Origin: Flavobacterium sandaracinum
GTDB taxonomy: Bacteria; Bacteroidota; Bacteroidia; Flavobacteriales; Flavobacteriaceae
Direction: 5' to 3'
NCBI RefSeq assembly: GCF_004349135.1
Contig: NZ_SMFN01000010.1
Location: forward strand, 1 to 64,000
DNA length: 64,000 nucleotides
The notes below the pieces were generated by a model. The model made no database searches. It was not told where the DNA came from and saw only the letters and a program-made list of their open reading frames with translations. This document shows positions 44,703-52,708 of this stretch, piece by piece (the stretch's first letter is position 1; each line of letters starts with the position of its first letter). The position numbers were made by a program, and so were the translations under genes.

Positions 44703-44784
44703 GGAGCTATTTCCAGCTATCCGTTGCAATCTTTTTTGAGGCAAAAAGCCTCAAAAAAGGATTTTCACTGCTATCTGGGCTAGG
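44703..44784 (+). repeat. 3' hairpin element, copy B
   Basis: It opens with GGAGCTATTTCCAGCTATCC, has the stem CTTTTTTGAGGC/GCCTCAAAAAAG, and closes with ATTTTCACTGCTATCTGGGC followed by TAGG. It begins 22 bp after the pheS stop codon in sense orientation. Copies A, C, D and E share the edges while the central stem differs in sequence. Confidence 0.8.
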
Positions 44785-44868
44785 GATTTCGGTTGACAAG
44801 AAAATTAAGTTTTTGAATAATAAATAGTAATTAATGAGTGAAGAGATTGCTTCATTCTACACAACGAT

Positions 44869-45276
44869 ATGAAAAAAGACATCATCATCCCCGAAGTAGA
44901 AAACGTTTTCCTAGCTGCCGTTCAAGAATGGAGCGACGATTTTATGGAAAAAGTATGGTACGCGTATTTGATAAATGACAGTGATTTTCTAATTGAAAGT
45001 GTTATGGTGGTTTCAAAAGCTTTTGGAACAATTGAGGGCGAAATGAAAAAAACATCGCTGTTGCGCCATGCTTTTGTAGAATTACCACCCGTATCGCTCG
45101 TGAAAATCGAAATGATTGAAAAAAGTGTTTTGGCGCTCAACAATGAGTTCATGCTTACCTTTTTCATGGATGGAAAACTGTACGATAAAAAGTTTACTTT
45201 CAAAGCAAATTCAATCAATGAAACTAACGTTGAAGAGGTGCCAATTTTATTCGTTGATGGTGTAATGGTAAAATAG
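44869..45276 (+). CDS. Conserved hypothetical protein downstream of pheS
   Basis: The 135-residue soluble protein has no signal peptide. It has a compact beta-rich pattern (WYAYLINDSDFLIESVMVVSKAFG, HAFVELPPVSLVKIEMIEK, FMLTFFMDGKLYDKKFTF). Homologues in flavobacteria have sometimes been labelled as a phenylalanyl-tRNA synthetase subunit because of position, but nothing in the sequence supports that. It is followed by a strong terminator. Function unknown. Confidence 0.8.
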   Translation: MKKDIIIPEVENVFLAAVQEWSDDFMEKVWYAYLINDSDFLIESVMVVSKAFGTIEGEMKKTSLLRHAFVELPPVSLVKIEMIEKSVLALNNEFMLTFFMDGKLYDKKFTFKANSINETNVEEVPILFVDGVMVK

Positions 45277-45296
45277 CAAATTTGATACTACAAATA

Positions 45297-45334
45297 AAAG
45301 GCATTTTCTGATTGATTAGAAAATGCCTTTTTTA
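45297..45334 (+). terminator. Rho-independent terminator
   Basis: The stem AAAAGGCATTTTCT/AGAAAATGCCTTTT with a GATTGATT-type loop and a T-run lies 21 bp after the preceding gene. Confidence 0.9.
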
Positions 45335-45417
45335 TTTATAAACCTTTCATTCTTATTATTTGTCACGCTGGAAGCGTCCTAGTTAAGTTGCTTTTTCTAG
45401 TAGAGACGCCGCCTTTT

Positions 45418-45447
45418 TTAATCTGAAATTGCCATCTTTCGCTCCTA
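45418..45447 (-). pseudogene. Remnant of a second copy of the small membrane-protein gene
   Basis: TTTAATCTGAAATTGCCATC and the following TTTCGCTCCTAATA repeat, with three mismatches, the first eight or so codons of the gene that starts at 45668 (MSERWKYQIK). It lies just beyond the 3' end of that gene, so it may be the fossil of a tandem duplicate. Confidence 0.45.
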
Positions 45448-45452
45448 ATAAT

Positions 45453-45668
45453 TTATTTGGTTTCTCTTTTTATTTTGGACTTCCAAGAAGAGTACCCCAA
45501 AACAAATATTCCTAACAGGATATAAGCAACTGCTTTAAAATAAAAAAAAGGTTTGCTAACTTGATCCATAAAAGAGACCTCTTTAATTTCAAATAAAATC
45601 ATAAAAACAGTCATAAAAATTCCCCATGGCAAACCTGTTTTAATCTGATATTTCCATCTTTCGCTCAT
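45453..45668 (-). CDS. Small two-helix membrane protein
   Basis: The 71-residue product has two membrane segments (about 13-27 and 42-61) and basic ends (MSERWKYQIKTGLPWG, SSWKSKIKRETK). Small proteins of this form are frequent in flavobacteria and have no known role. It lies downstream of nothing obvious on the same strand and convergent with the preceding plus-strand gene. Confidence 0.65.
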   Translation of the reverse strand: MSERWKYQIKTGLPWGIFMTVFMILFEIKEVSFMDQVSKPFFYFKAVAYILLGIFVLGYSSWKSKIKRETK

Positions 45669-45710
45669 AATAGTATTGGTATGGGTTTAAAATTAGCTTT
45701 TTTCCTTAAT

Positions 45711-46706
45711 TTAATCCAGCTGATCCGTTAGTTTCTTAAAAACAGTTTTAGCATCTTTTCCTTCATATAGAATTGTATAAACAGCATCAATAATAGGAGT
45801 TTTGGCACCATACGCCTGATTGAGTTTATAAGCGCTTTTCACTGCGTAGTATCCTTCGGCAACCATGCTCATTTCCATCATTGCTGATTTAACGGTATAG
45901 CCTTTTCCTATCATATTCCCAAACATTCTGTTTCTAGAAAAAATAGAATAACCCGTCACCAATAAATCGCCTAAATAGGCTGAGTCATTAATGTTGCGTT
46001 TCATTTTATGCACTTTCTTGATGAATTTTTTCATCTCCCGAATCCCATTACTCATCAAAACCGACTGGAAGTTATCCCCATAGCCTAATCCATGTGCCAT
46101 CCCTGCGGCAATAGCGTAAATGTTTTTTAACATGGCAGCATATTCCGTTCCAATAATGTCATCTGTAATTTTGGTCTTAATATAATTCCCAGATAAATTT
46201 TTAGCAACAACCTTAGCTTTATCCGGATCACCACAAGCAATCGTAAGGTAGGAAAGACGCTCCATCGCAACTTCTTCAGCGTGGCAAGGGCCAGTAATGA
46301 CACCAATATTATAATAAGGAATATCATACTTTACATGAAAATGTTCCCCTACAATCAAACTTGTTTCGGGAACGATACCCTTTATTGCTGAAAAAATAAT
46401 TTTATCTTGTAGCGAAACAGTTAGTTTTTCTAGTTCGGCATCTAAAAAAGCGGATGGAATAGCAAAAATGATGTAATCAGCATATGCTACAGCTTCATTG
46501 ATATCGTTAGTCAGTTTTAGTTTTGTGGTATCAAATTCAACTGAACTTAAGTAATTTGGATTGTGTTTAAAGGTTTTAATGTGCTCTATTGCAGCTTCGT
46601 TGCGCATGTACCATGAAATTTCGGTAAGGTTCACACATAACATTTTTGCTATCGCTGTCGCCCAACTTCCACCACCAATTACTGCAAATTTTATATTTTC
46701 GGCCAT
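45711..46706 (-). CDS. gpsA: Glycerol-3-phosphate dehydrogenase [NAD(P)+]
   Basis: GpsA makes sn-glycerol-3-phosphate from dihydroxyacetone phosphate for phospholipid synthesis. The start MAENIKFAVIGGGSWATAIA is chosen; a longer frame would overlap the TACTTTTG promoter at 46725. The 331-residue protein has the Rossmann GGGSWATA motif (about 10-17), GPCHAEEVA, and the catalytic Lys in the AMLKNIYAIAAGMAHGLGYG region. Confidence 0.96.
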   Translation of the reverse strand: MAENIKFAVIGGGSWATAIAKMLCVNLTEISWYMRNEAAIEHIKTFKHNPNYLSSVEFDTTKLKLTNDINEAVAYADYIIFAIPSAFLDAELEKLTVSLQDKIIFSAIKGIVPETSLIVGEHFHVKYDIPYYNIGVITGPCHAEEVAMERLSYLTIACGDPDKAKVVAKNLSGNYIKTKITDDIIGTEYAAMLKNIYAIAAGMAHGLGYGDNFQSVLMSNGIREMKKFIKKVHKMKRNINDSAYLGDLLVTGYSIFSRNRMFGNMIGKGYTVKSAMMEMSMVAEGYYAVKSAYKLNQAYGAKTPIIDAVYTILYEGKDAKTVFKKLTDQLD

Positions 46707-46724
46707 TTTTTTATTGAATTTAAT

Positions 46725-46756
46725 CAAAAGTACTTAAAAAACTATTAATCGGACAA
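46725..46756 (-). promoter_or_regulatory. Promoter of gpsA
   Basis: On the minus strand TTG (46754-46756), a 21-bp spacer and TACTTTTG (46725-46732) lie 19 bp before the start codon. Confidence 0.6.
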
Positions 46757-46945
46757 ATTAAATTAAAACGTGAAACCTAGTGCCAGCAAGCTTTAGAAAT
46801 AAAATACGCAATTATTTTGAATTTAAAATAATTATTTTTGATTTTATATGCAATATAAGGATCAGTATTTCGTTCTATTGAAATATAATTTATTTTTTTA
46901 ACAAAACCTCGAGAATTGATTTAGTTAGTTATATTTTAGAATTTT

Positions 46946-46980
46946 AAAAGGCGTCTCCTTTGATTGGAAGACGCCTTTTT
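46946..46980. terminator. Terminator of the YqhD-like gene
   Basis: The stem AAAAGGCGTCT/AGACGCCTTTT with T and A runs on either side lies 35 bp after the stop of the minus-strand alcohol dehydrogenase. Confidence 0.85.
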
Positions 46981-47015
46981 ATTTGATGCTAATATGAGCA
47001 TTGGTAGTTCTAAAG

Positions 47016-48179
47016 TTAGTAACTCATTTCCACAATTGATTTTACCTTTTCTAAAGTGATATTTTGTTTTTCGCCCAATCCTAACCAACCTCTTTCTTTA
47101 AAACGATCCACAATGAAATCTGCTGTTTTATCAAAGTCTTTGGTGTAATCGGATAATTTAGTGTCCATTCCCATCGTATGGAAAAACGCAACGGTTTTGC
47201 TGATGGCTTCATTTGCGATTTCGTCCTCAGTTCCAGATAAATTGAAAATACGTTTTCCGTATTGTGCCAATTTTCCTTTTTTGGTTTCAAACATTACGCG
47301 GTATAAATTTGGACCAACAACCGCCAATGTTCTGGCGTGATCGATTCCGTACAAAGCCGTTAATTCATGCCCAATCATGTGCGTTGCCCAATCTGAAGGA
47401 ACTCCTTTTTGGATTAATCCATTCAAGGCCATCGTGCAACTCCACATAAAGTTAGAAGCTAGAGCATAATCTTTAGGATTATCAACTACTTCTGGACCCA
47501 CTTGGATTAAAGTTTGCAGAATGCTTTCGGCAATTCTATCTTGAAGATATCCTTCGTGCGGATACGTTAAATATTGTTCCAAAACATGAGTGTAGGCGTC
47601 TACAACTCCGTTTTGTAATTGTCTTTTTGGTAAAGATTCAATTACTGTGGGATCACAGATAGAAAATTTTGGAAACAAAGCAGATCCACCAAAAGCCAAT
47701 TTCTCCTGAGTAGCTTCAATAGTTACTACGGCTCCTGAATTCATTTCGCTTCCAGTTGCTGGCAAAGTCAATACAGTGCCAAAAGGAATTACTTTAGACA
47801 AATCTTTTATTAGTAATCTCTTTTGAAGAATTTCCATTGGATTTCCTTCAAAGTGTACTGCAGCCGAAATAAATTTTACGCCATCAATTACAGAACCTCC
47901 TCCTACGGCAAGGATAAAATCGATGTTTTGTTCCTTGATTACATCAACCGCTTTCATCAAGGTTTCAAAATGTGGATTTGGTTCAATTCCTCCAAATTCT
48001 ACGATTTCAAAACCTTTTAGATTGTTGATTACTTGTTCATGGATTCCATTTTTGAAAATACTTCCACCGCCATACGCCAAAAGGATTTTTGCTCCTTGAG
48101 GCACTAAGGTGGATAATTTTTCAATTTGTCCTTTTCCAAAAACTAAATTGGTAGGATTGTATAATTCGAAATTTAACAT
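47016..48179 (-). CDS. Iron-containing alcohol dehydrogenase, YqhD-like
   Basis: The 387-residue metal-dependent dehydrogenase reduces short- and medium-chain aldehydes using NADPH. The metal ligands D194, H198, H267 and H281 are at the same positions as in E. coli YqhD, and the cofactor loop GGGSVIDG (93-100) is present. YqhD works in aldehyde detoxification after lipid peroxidation. It begins 4 bp after a DJ-1/PfpI gene, so both are one operon, and a divergent LysR gene lies upstream. Confidence 0.93.
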   Translation of the reverse strand: MLNFELYNPTNLVFGKGQIEKLSTLVPQGAKILLAYGGGSIFKNGIHEQVINNLKGFEIVEFGGIEPNPHFETLMKAVDVIKEQNIDFILAVGGGSVIDGVKFISAAVHFEGNPMEILQKRLLIKDLSKVIPFGTVLTLPATGSEMNSGAVVTIEATQEKLAFGGSALFPKFSICDPTVIESLPKRQLQNGVVDAYTHVLEQYLTYPHEGYLQDRIAESILQTLIQVGPEVVDNPKDYALASNFMWSCTMALNGLIQKGVPSDWATHMIGHELTALYGIDHARTLAVVGPNLYRVMFETKKGKLAQYGKRIFNLSGTEDEIANEAISKTVAFFHTMGMDTKLSDYTKDFDKTADFIVDRFKERGWLGLGEKQNITLEKVKSIVEMSY

Positions 48180-48183
48180 CTTT

Positions 48184-48948
48184 TTATTTTTTTGAATTCA
48201 ATTGGTTTAATAATTTTTCCGCAACGAGTTTAGACGAAGCTGGGTTTTGACCTGTTATCAATAAACCATCTTCTACTGCGTACGGTTGCCAATCTCCAAT
48301 TTTAGAATAGATCGCGCCATTAGCTTGTAAAGCATCTTCTAATAAAAAGGGTACGACATTCGTTAATTGTACCGCTTCTTCTTCGGTATTTGAAAATCCA
48401 GTTACTTTCTTACCTTTTACTAAAAATTCTCCGTTTACTTTTACGTTTTTAAGTGCTCCAGGGGAATGACATACAAAAGCGACTGGTTTTTTATTGGTAT
48501 AAAAAGCTTCAATTAATTCAATTGAGTTTTTATCATTTGCTAAATCCCACAATGGTCCATGACCTCCAGGATAAAAAACAGCGTCATAATCCGCTTGTTG
48601 AACATCAGCTAGTTTGTGTGTTTTACTAAGTTTAGCTTGTAATTCAGTGTCTTTGTCAAATCTTTTAGTGTCTTCAGTAGCTGCAGATGGATCTGAACTT
48701 TTTGGATCAATCGGTGGCTGTCCTCCTAGGGGCGATGCAATATCAATGATCACTCCTTTATCAGCTAACTCATAATAAGGAGCAGCAAATTCTTCAATCC
48801 AAAATCCTGTTTTTTCTCCTGTGTTCCCTAATTCTGAATGACTAGTTAGAACAAATAATACTTTTTTCATACCTTTTTTATTTTGTGCAGTTGCTGTAAT
48901 ACAACTTACGGTTAATGCTATAATGGCAAATAATGCTATTTTCTTCAT
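48184..48948 (-). CDS. Exported DJ-1/PfpI family (Hsp31-like) protein
   Basis: The 254-residue protein has a signal peptide (1-21), then a class I glutamine-amidotransferase-like fold. The nucleophile elbow is FVCHSPGAL with C160 and H161, and acidic residues E52/E53 lie near the site; GGHGPLWDL is the usual oxyanion region. Close relatives are glyoxalase III-type or chaperone Hsp31-like enzymes that detoxify reactive carbonyls. An export signal is unusual for the family, which is mostly cytosolic. Co-transcribed with a YqhD-like aldehyde reductase. Confidence 0.88.
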   Translation of the reverse strand: MKKIALFAIIALTVSCITATAQNKKGMKKVLFVLTSHSELGNTGEKTGFWIEEFAAPYYELADKGVIIDIASPLGGQPPIDPKSSDPSAATEDTKRFDKDTELQAKLSKTHKLADVQQADYDAVFYPGGHGPLWDLANDKNSIELIEAFYTNKKPVAFVCHSPGALKNVKVNGEFLVKGKKVTGFSNTEEEAVQLTNVVPFLLEDALQANGAIYSKIGDWQPYAVEDGLLITGQNPASSKLVAEKLLNQLNSKK

Positions 48949-48965
48949 TTCTAATTTTGTTTATG

Positions 48966-48973
48966 CAAATTTA
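48966..48973 (-). promoter_or_regulatory. TAnnTTTG promoter element of the DJ-1/YqhD operon
   Basis: The minus strand reads TAAATTTG 18 bp before the DJ-1 start codon. Confidence 0.5.
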
Positions 48974-49015
48974 AGGCGAATATGTTATTAGTAAAAATAA
49001 TTTAAATTATGTTTG

Positions 49016-49034
49016 TGATAAATATATTTATATC
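49016..49034. promoter_or_regulatory. Candidate LysR-type operator
   Basis: The palindrome ATAAATATATTTAT (49018-49031) is embedded in TGATA...TATCA and ends at the LysR start codon. LysR regulators often bind such AT-rich dyads (T-N11-A) between divergent genes. Confidence 0.35.
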
Positions 49035-49931
49035 ATGGTTAATCTCGAATGGTATCGAACGTTTAAATCGGTTTATAAAAACGGTAATTTTTCTTTGGCT
49101 GCCAAAGAATTATTCATCAGTCAACCTGCTGTTAGTCAGCAAATAGCAATGTTGGAAGCGCATGTTGGATATAAACTTTTCAATCGAAAGTCGAAAGGAG
49201 TCGAACCAACGGAATACGCTAAGTTACTCAATAATTTAATTATAGAAGCGCTAGACCGACTGGAAAATGTGGAAAATGGTTTTCGTGCCAAAGCGTTCAA
49301 TGCCAATCGATTAATTTCTATTGGAATCTCAAAGCATTTGATGCGAAGTTTGGGAGGTGCTTTGGTTTCCAAATTTGATTTTATCGATTTTAGCTTTCAT
49401 GAAAATGATGCGCTTTTTGAATTGGTTGATTCTAAAAAACTTGATTTTGCAATTGTCACCAAACAATATGACACGTTTGACACGATTCAAAAAAAGGTTG
49501 GAGAAATTAAGCAAGTGATTGTAGGTTCAAACACTATTGATGCTTCTGAGTTGAAATCTAGTATTAAAACAAAGGATTTCTCTGCTATCGAAAATTGGTT
49601 AAACGATCAAAAATGGTTCAGTCACAATGCGCAAATTCCACATATCAAATTATTCTGGTTGCATGTTTTTAACAAAAAAAGACCGTCGATGATTCCCAAT
49701 TACATCATTCCGTCCGAATATGAAATGCTAGAAATAATTTCGAAAAACTCAGGTATAGCTGTCGTTTGGGATTGCAATGCTAAAAGTTTAATCGAGGAAA
49801 ATAAAATCCAATTGTTGTGGAATAGCAAGCAAATGCCAAGTACAGAAGTGTTTGTATTATCTGGTAAAAACGATAATTTGAGTACTATTTTTGAGAATAT
49901 TCAACAGGAATTGAAAAGAGTTTTGGAGTAA
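49035..49931 (+). CDS. LysR family transcriptional regulator
   Basis: The 298-residue protein has an N-terminal winged HTH (about 5-62: GNFSLAAKELFISQPAVSQQ) and a C-terminal periplasmic-binding-protein-like effector domain (about 90-295). It is divergent from the DJ-1/YqhD operon with an 86-bp shared region and is the likely regulator of that operon. The effector could be a reactive aldehyde; this is inferred from the neighbours. The stop codon abuts the convergent nadD gene. Confidence 0.92.
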   Translation: MVNLEWYRTFKSVYKNGNFSLAAKELFISQPAVSQQIAMLEAHVGYKLFNRKSKGVEPTEYAKLLNNLIIEALDRLENVENGFRAKAFNANRLISIGISKHLMRSLGGALVSKFDFIDFSFHENDALFELVDSKKLDFAIVTKQYDTFDTIQKKVGEIKQVIVGSNTIDASELKSSIKTKDFSAIENWLNDQKWFSHNAQIPHIKLFWLHVFNKKRPSMIPNYIIPSEYEMLEIISKNSGIAVVWDCNAKSLIEENKIQLLWNSKQMPSTEVFVLSGKNDNLSTIFENIQQELKRVLE

Positions 49932-50555
49932 TTATTTTTTATAAAAGTTATTATGATCGATATATTCCCAAACTTTTGCAGGCAATAAAGGCTGCACATT
50001 TTTCCCTTTTTTAATATTATCCCGAATAAATGTTGATGATATTTCTACAACCGGAGCGTCAATCATGTGGATTTTTGAACCGAATTTTTGTGAAATTTTC
50101 AAATCCAAATTGTCCGTATTGGTTGAATTTTTTTCTTCAGCTGAACCTTTGGTCTCGAGCCTTGGATACACATAAATAGTATGGTTTTCTAGAATCACTT
50201 CGTAGTTTTTCCATTTGTGCAAAGATCTTAAATTGTCTTCGCCCATGATTAAGGAGAACTCGTAATTTGGATATTTTTCCTGTAAGTGAACTAAAGTATT
50301 TACCGTATAATTGGGTTGCGATAATTTAAACTCAATATCTGAAGGTTTGATTTTTGGAAAATCTTCGGTGGCAAGATGCACCATTTGTAAGCGATGGTAA
50401 TCATCAAGTAGAGTGCTTTTTTTCTTCAAAGGATTGTGCGGTGTAACCACCATCCAAATTTGGTCTAAATCCGCATGCTCCGCCATATGATTGGCAATGA
50501 TGAGATGCCCAACATGAATGGGATTAAACGTTCCGAAATAGAGTCCGATTTTCAT
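49932..50555 (-). CDS. nadD: Nicotinate-nucleotide adenylyltransferase
   Basis: NadD transfers AMP to nicotinate mononucleotide in NAD synthesis. The 207-residue protein has the nucleotidyltransferase motif GTFNPIHVGHLI (8-19), MVVTPHNPLKK, and the terminal ISSTFIRDNIKKGK motif. An insertion of about 12 residues (SAEEKNSTNTDNLD) precedes the last helix. It is the last gene of a yicC-gmk-nadD operon that is interrupted by a four-helix-bundle unit. Confidence 0.96.
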   Translation of the reverse strand: MKIGLYFGTFNPIHVGHLIIANHMAEHADLDQIWMVVTPHNPLKKKSTLLDDYHRLQMVHLATEDFPKIKPSDIEFKLSQPNYTVNTLVHLQEKYPNYEFSLIMGEDNLRSLHKWKNYEVILENHTIYVYPRLETKGSAEEKNSTNTDNLDLKISQKFGSKIHMIDAPVVEISSTFIRDNIKKGKNVQPLLPAKVWEYIDHNNFYKK

Positions 50556-50560
50556 TGTAT

Positions 50561-50990
50561 TAGTAACTAGTAATTAGTGACAAGTCATTAGTTTTTCAGC
50601 GTTTTCGAAAAAGAATTAATCATCTTTGATTCTTCTTCAATTTGCCCTATAATTTCTTTGTACAAAGTTTAATTTGTTATAAAACCAAGTTCATTAGCGA
50701 TTAGTAATTGAGTTTCAATCTCGTATAATGAACCTCTCGAAATATCTAAAAAATGACTAAATGATTTTTCTGTATTTCTTCCATAACCTTCGGCAATATT
50801 AGACGGAATAGATACCGAAGCTCTTTTTAATTGACTTGTGAGCGCATATAACTCTTCTTTGGGAAATGATTTTACTAACTGATAAACTAAACAGACAATT
50901 TTAATTCCTTTTTGCCAGATCAGTAGATCTTTATACGATTTAATTTCTCCCATTTTTAAGCTAATTACTCGTTACTCTTTACTAATCACT
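50561..50990. repeat. Inverted TAGTAATTAGTGA-type arms around a four-helix-bundle gene
   Basis: TAGTAACTAGTAATTAGTGA at 50561-50580 is an imperfect inverted copy of CTAATTACTCGTTACTCTTT plus ACTAATCACT at 50961-50990. The unit sits between gmk and nadD. The arms share the spelling of the gene-less palindrome at 33841-33914. Confidence 0.6.
50588..50953 (-). pseudogene. Four-helix-bundle protein gene with a premature stop
   Basis: The open part encodes 94 residues (MGEIKSYKDLLIWQKG, LKRASVSIPSNIAEGYGRN) and ends at a TAA at 50669-50671. Reading through in the same frame gives TLYKEIIGQIEEESKMINSF and SKTLKN, the usual last helix, ending at 50588. The full product would have 121 residues, the normal family length. 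A single GAA-to-TAA change would explain the stop. It may be a decaying gene or yield a truncated three-helix protein. The gene is in sense orientation inside the gmk-nadD operon. Confidence 0.8.
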
Positions 50991-51567
50991 ATTTTTCACC
51001 TACAAAATTCTTTACCAATTGATACGCTTCTTCCAGAGCAACCGGTAAATCATAATTTTTGATTATCTCATCAAATTGTGGTGCTGTTGCCAGTTCTACA
51101 GAAGCTTTTGCAATACGCATATTGATTTTGTCATCACTTTCGGTAGAGCGTTCCTTTAATCTTCTTTTGAGTTCATCCACGCTTGGTGGTTTCACGAAAA
51201 CAGCTAAAGTTTCTTCAGGGAATTTATGCTTGATGCGCAATCCACCAGAAACATCAATATCAAAAATCACATTTTTTCCTTTGGCCCAAATACGTTCCAC
51301 TTCAGTTTTTAGGGTTCCGTAGAAATTATCGCGGTACACTTCTTCCCATTCCAGAAAGTCTTCGTTTTTAATGTGTTTTTTAAATTCTTCGGTAGACATG
51401 AAATAATAATCCTTTCCGTTTACTTCCTCTCCTCTTGGCTCACGAGAAGCTGCCGAAATAGAAAATTCCAAATTCAAATCTTCTTTGCTCAATAAATGCC
51501 TAACGATGGTCGTTTTTCCTGATCCGGATGGTGCCGAAAAAACAATTAATTTTCCTCCTGTGCTCAT
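50989..51567 (-). CDS. gmk: Guanylate kinase
   Basis: Gmk phosphorylates GMP to GDP. The 192-residue protein has the P-loop FSAPSGSGKTTI (about 9-20), the GMP-binding SAASREPRGEEVNGKDYYF segment, the NFYGTLK loop, and the RRLKERSTESDDKINMRI lid region. Its last codons lie in repeat-like sequence that flanks the neighbouring four-helix-bundle unit. It is the middle gene of yicC-gmk-nadD. Confidence 0.97.
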   Translation of the reverse strand: MSTGGKLIVFSAPSGSGKTTIVRHLLSKEDLNLEFSISAASREPRGEEVNGKDYYFMSTEEFKKHIKNEDFLEWEEVYRDNFYGTLKTEVERIWAKGKNVIFDIDVSGGLRIKHKFPEETLAVFVKPPSVDELKRRLKERSTESDDKINMRIAKASVELATAPQFDEIIKNYDLPVALEEAYQLVKNFVGEK

Positions 51568-51605
51568 TTTATGCTGAATTTATTTCAGTATCTGTTTATC
51601 TTTTC

Positions 51606-51680
51606 CTGCAAGGTTTCTAAAACCTTGTAGGTATGTTATAAAATTAAGTAACCTGCAAGGTTATATAACTTTGCAGGTTA
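51606..51680. repeat. Two related palindromes between yicC and gmk
   Basis: CTGCAAGGTTTCTAAAACCT plus TGTAGG (about 51607-51632) and AACCTGCAAGGTTATATAAC plus TTTGCAGGTT (about 51651-51680) are two hairpins with the same CCTGCAAGGTT arm. They look like a REP-type pair. Confidence 0.7.
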
Positions 51681-51684
51681 ATAA

Positions 51685-52545
51685 TTACAATACGTTTAAT
51701 ACTTGTTCCTTGATTTTTTCTAATTCGTCTTTCATTTGAACGACTAATTTTTGCATTTGTGCGTGATTGGATTTAGAACCCATCGTGTTGATTTCACGTC
51801 CCATTTCTTGGGTGATGAAACCTAATTTTCTTCCGTTAGCTTCCGTTCCGTTGATGGTTTCTAGGAAATAATCCAAGTGATTCGTCAAACGTACTTTTTC
51901 TTCGGTGATGTCTAATTTCTCTAGATAATAAATCAATTCCTGCTCGAAACGATTTTCATCTACATTCACTTTCAATTCTGAAATGGCAGTTTGTAAACGG
52001 TCTTTTATTGCTTGAACGCGTTCTGGATCAAGTGCCAAAGCTTCGGTCATGTATTGACGAATATTCCCAATGCGCAATTGAAATTCTTTTTCAAGAGACA
52101 TTCCTTCATCTTTTCTAAAGTTCAGGATGTTTTGTAGCGCTTCTTCGATAACGGTTTGGATTTGTACCCAGTCGTTTTCATCGATTTCGTCGCGTTCTAT
52201 TTTCATGGTATCCGGCATGCGAACCGCCATTTTCATTAGCTCGGTTTCATCAGCATCAGCATACACTTCTCTCAATTGGTTGATATAGGCTTTTACAATC
52301 GGCACATTTACTTTCGTAGAAGTTTGTTCCGCGGTACTTTCGATAAAAATAGAAAAATCTACTTTTCCTCTTTCCAGTTTCAGTGCAATTTGGTTGCGTA
52401 AACCCAATTCCATTTCGCGGTACAGCGAAGGCATTCTCACATTCAAATCCAAACCTTTACTGTTTAAAGATTTTACTTCTACCGTGATTTTTTTGGTTGG
52501 TAATTGCAAAGTTGCTTTCCCAAAACCCGTCATTGATTGTATCAT
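51685..52545 (-). CDS. yicC: YicC family endoribonuclease
   Basis: The 286-residue protein begins with MIQSMTGFGKA and ends with the family block GFITQEMGREINTMGSKSN and a Lys/Glu-rich helix. In E. coli YicC takes part in RNA turnover and has been described as an endoribonuclease. Two domains, YicC N-terminal (1-155) and DUF1732 (200-286), are present. It heads the operon with gmk and nadD, a common arrangement. Confidence 0.95.
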   Translation of the reverse strand: MIQSMTGFGKATLQLPTKKITVEVKSLNSKGLDLNVRMPSLYREMELGLRNQIALKLERGKVDFSIFIESTAEQTSTKVNVPIVKAYINQLREVYADADETELMKMAVRMPDTMKIERDEIDENDWVQIQTVIEEALQNILNFRKDEGMSLEKEFQLRIGNIRQYMTEALALDPERVQAIKDRLQTAISELKVNVDENRFEQELIYYLEKLDITEEKVRLTNHLDYFLETINGTEANGRKLGFITQEMGREINTMGSKSNHAQMQKLVVQMKDELEKIKEQVLNVL

Positions 52546-52551
52546 ATAATT

Positions 52552-52708
52552 TTCTAAAAGAGGTCAAAGATAATAAAAAAGTGGTCAGTACTCAGTTTTC
52601 AGTCACAGTCACAGTTTTCAGCGACAAAATTTGTAGTACTATTGCAAACTGCAAACTAATTTTTTAGATTTTTTTCCAATATTGTGAACTGCGACTGAAC
52701 ACTGCAAA
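52552..52708. repeat. Palindromic CAGTTTTCAGTCACAGT-type repeat
   Basis: CAGTACTCAGTTTTCAGTCA and following CAGT words on the left are inverted on the right as CTGCGACTGAACACTGCAAA. No gene is present. It belongs to the same class of low-complexity palindromes as those at 33841 and 50561, with a different spelling. A short one-armed relative lies at 22950-22970. Confidence 0.55.
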
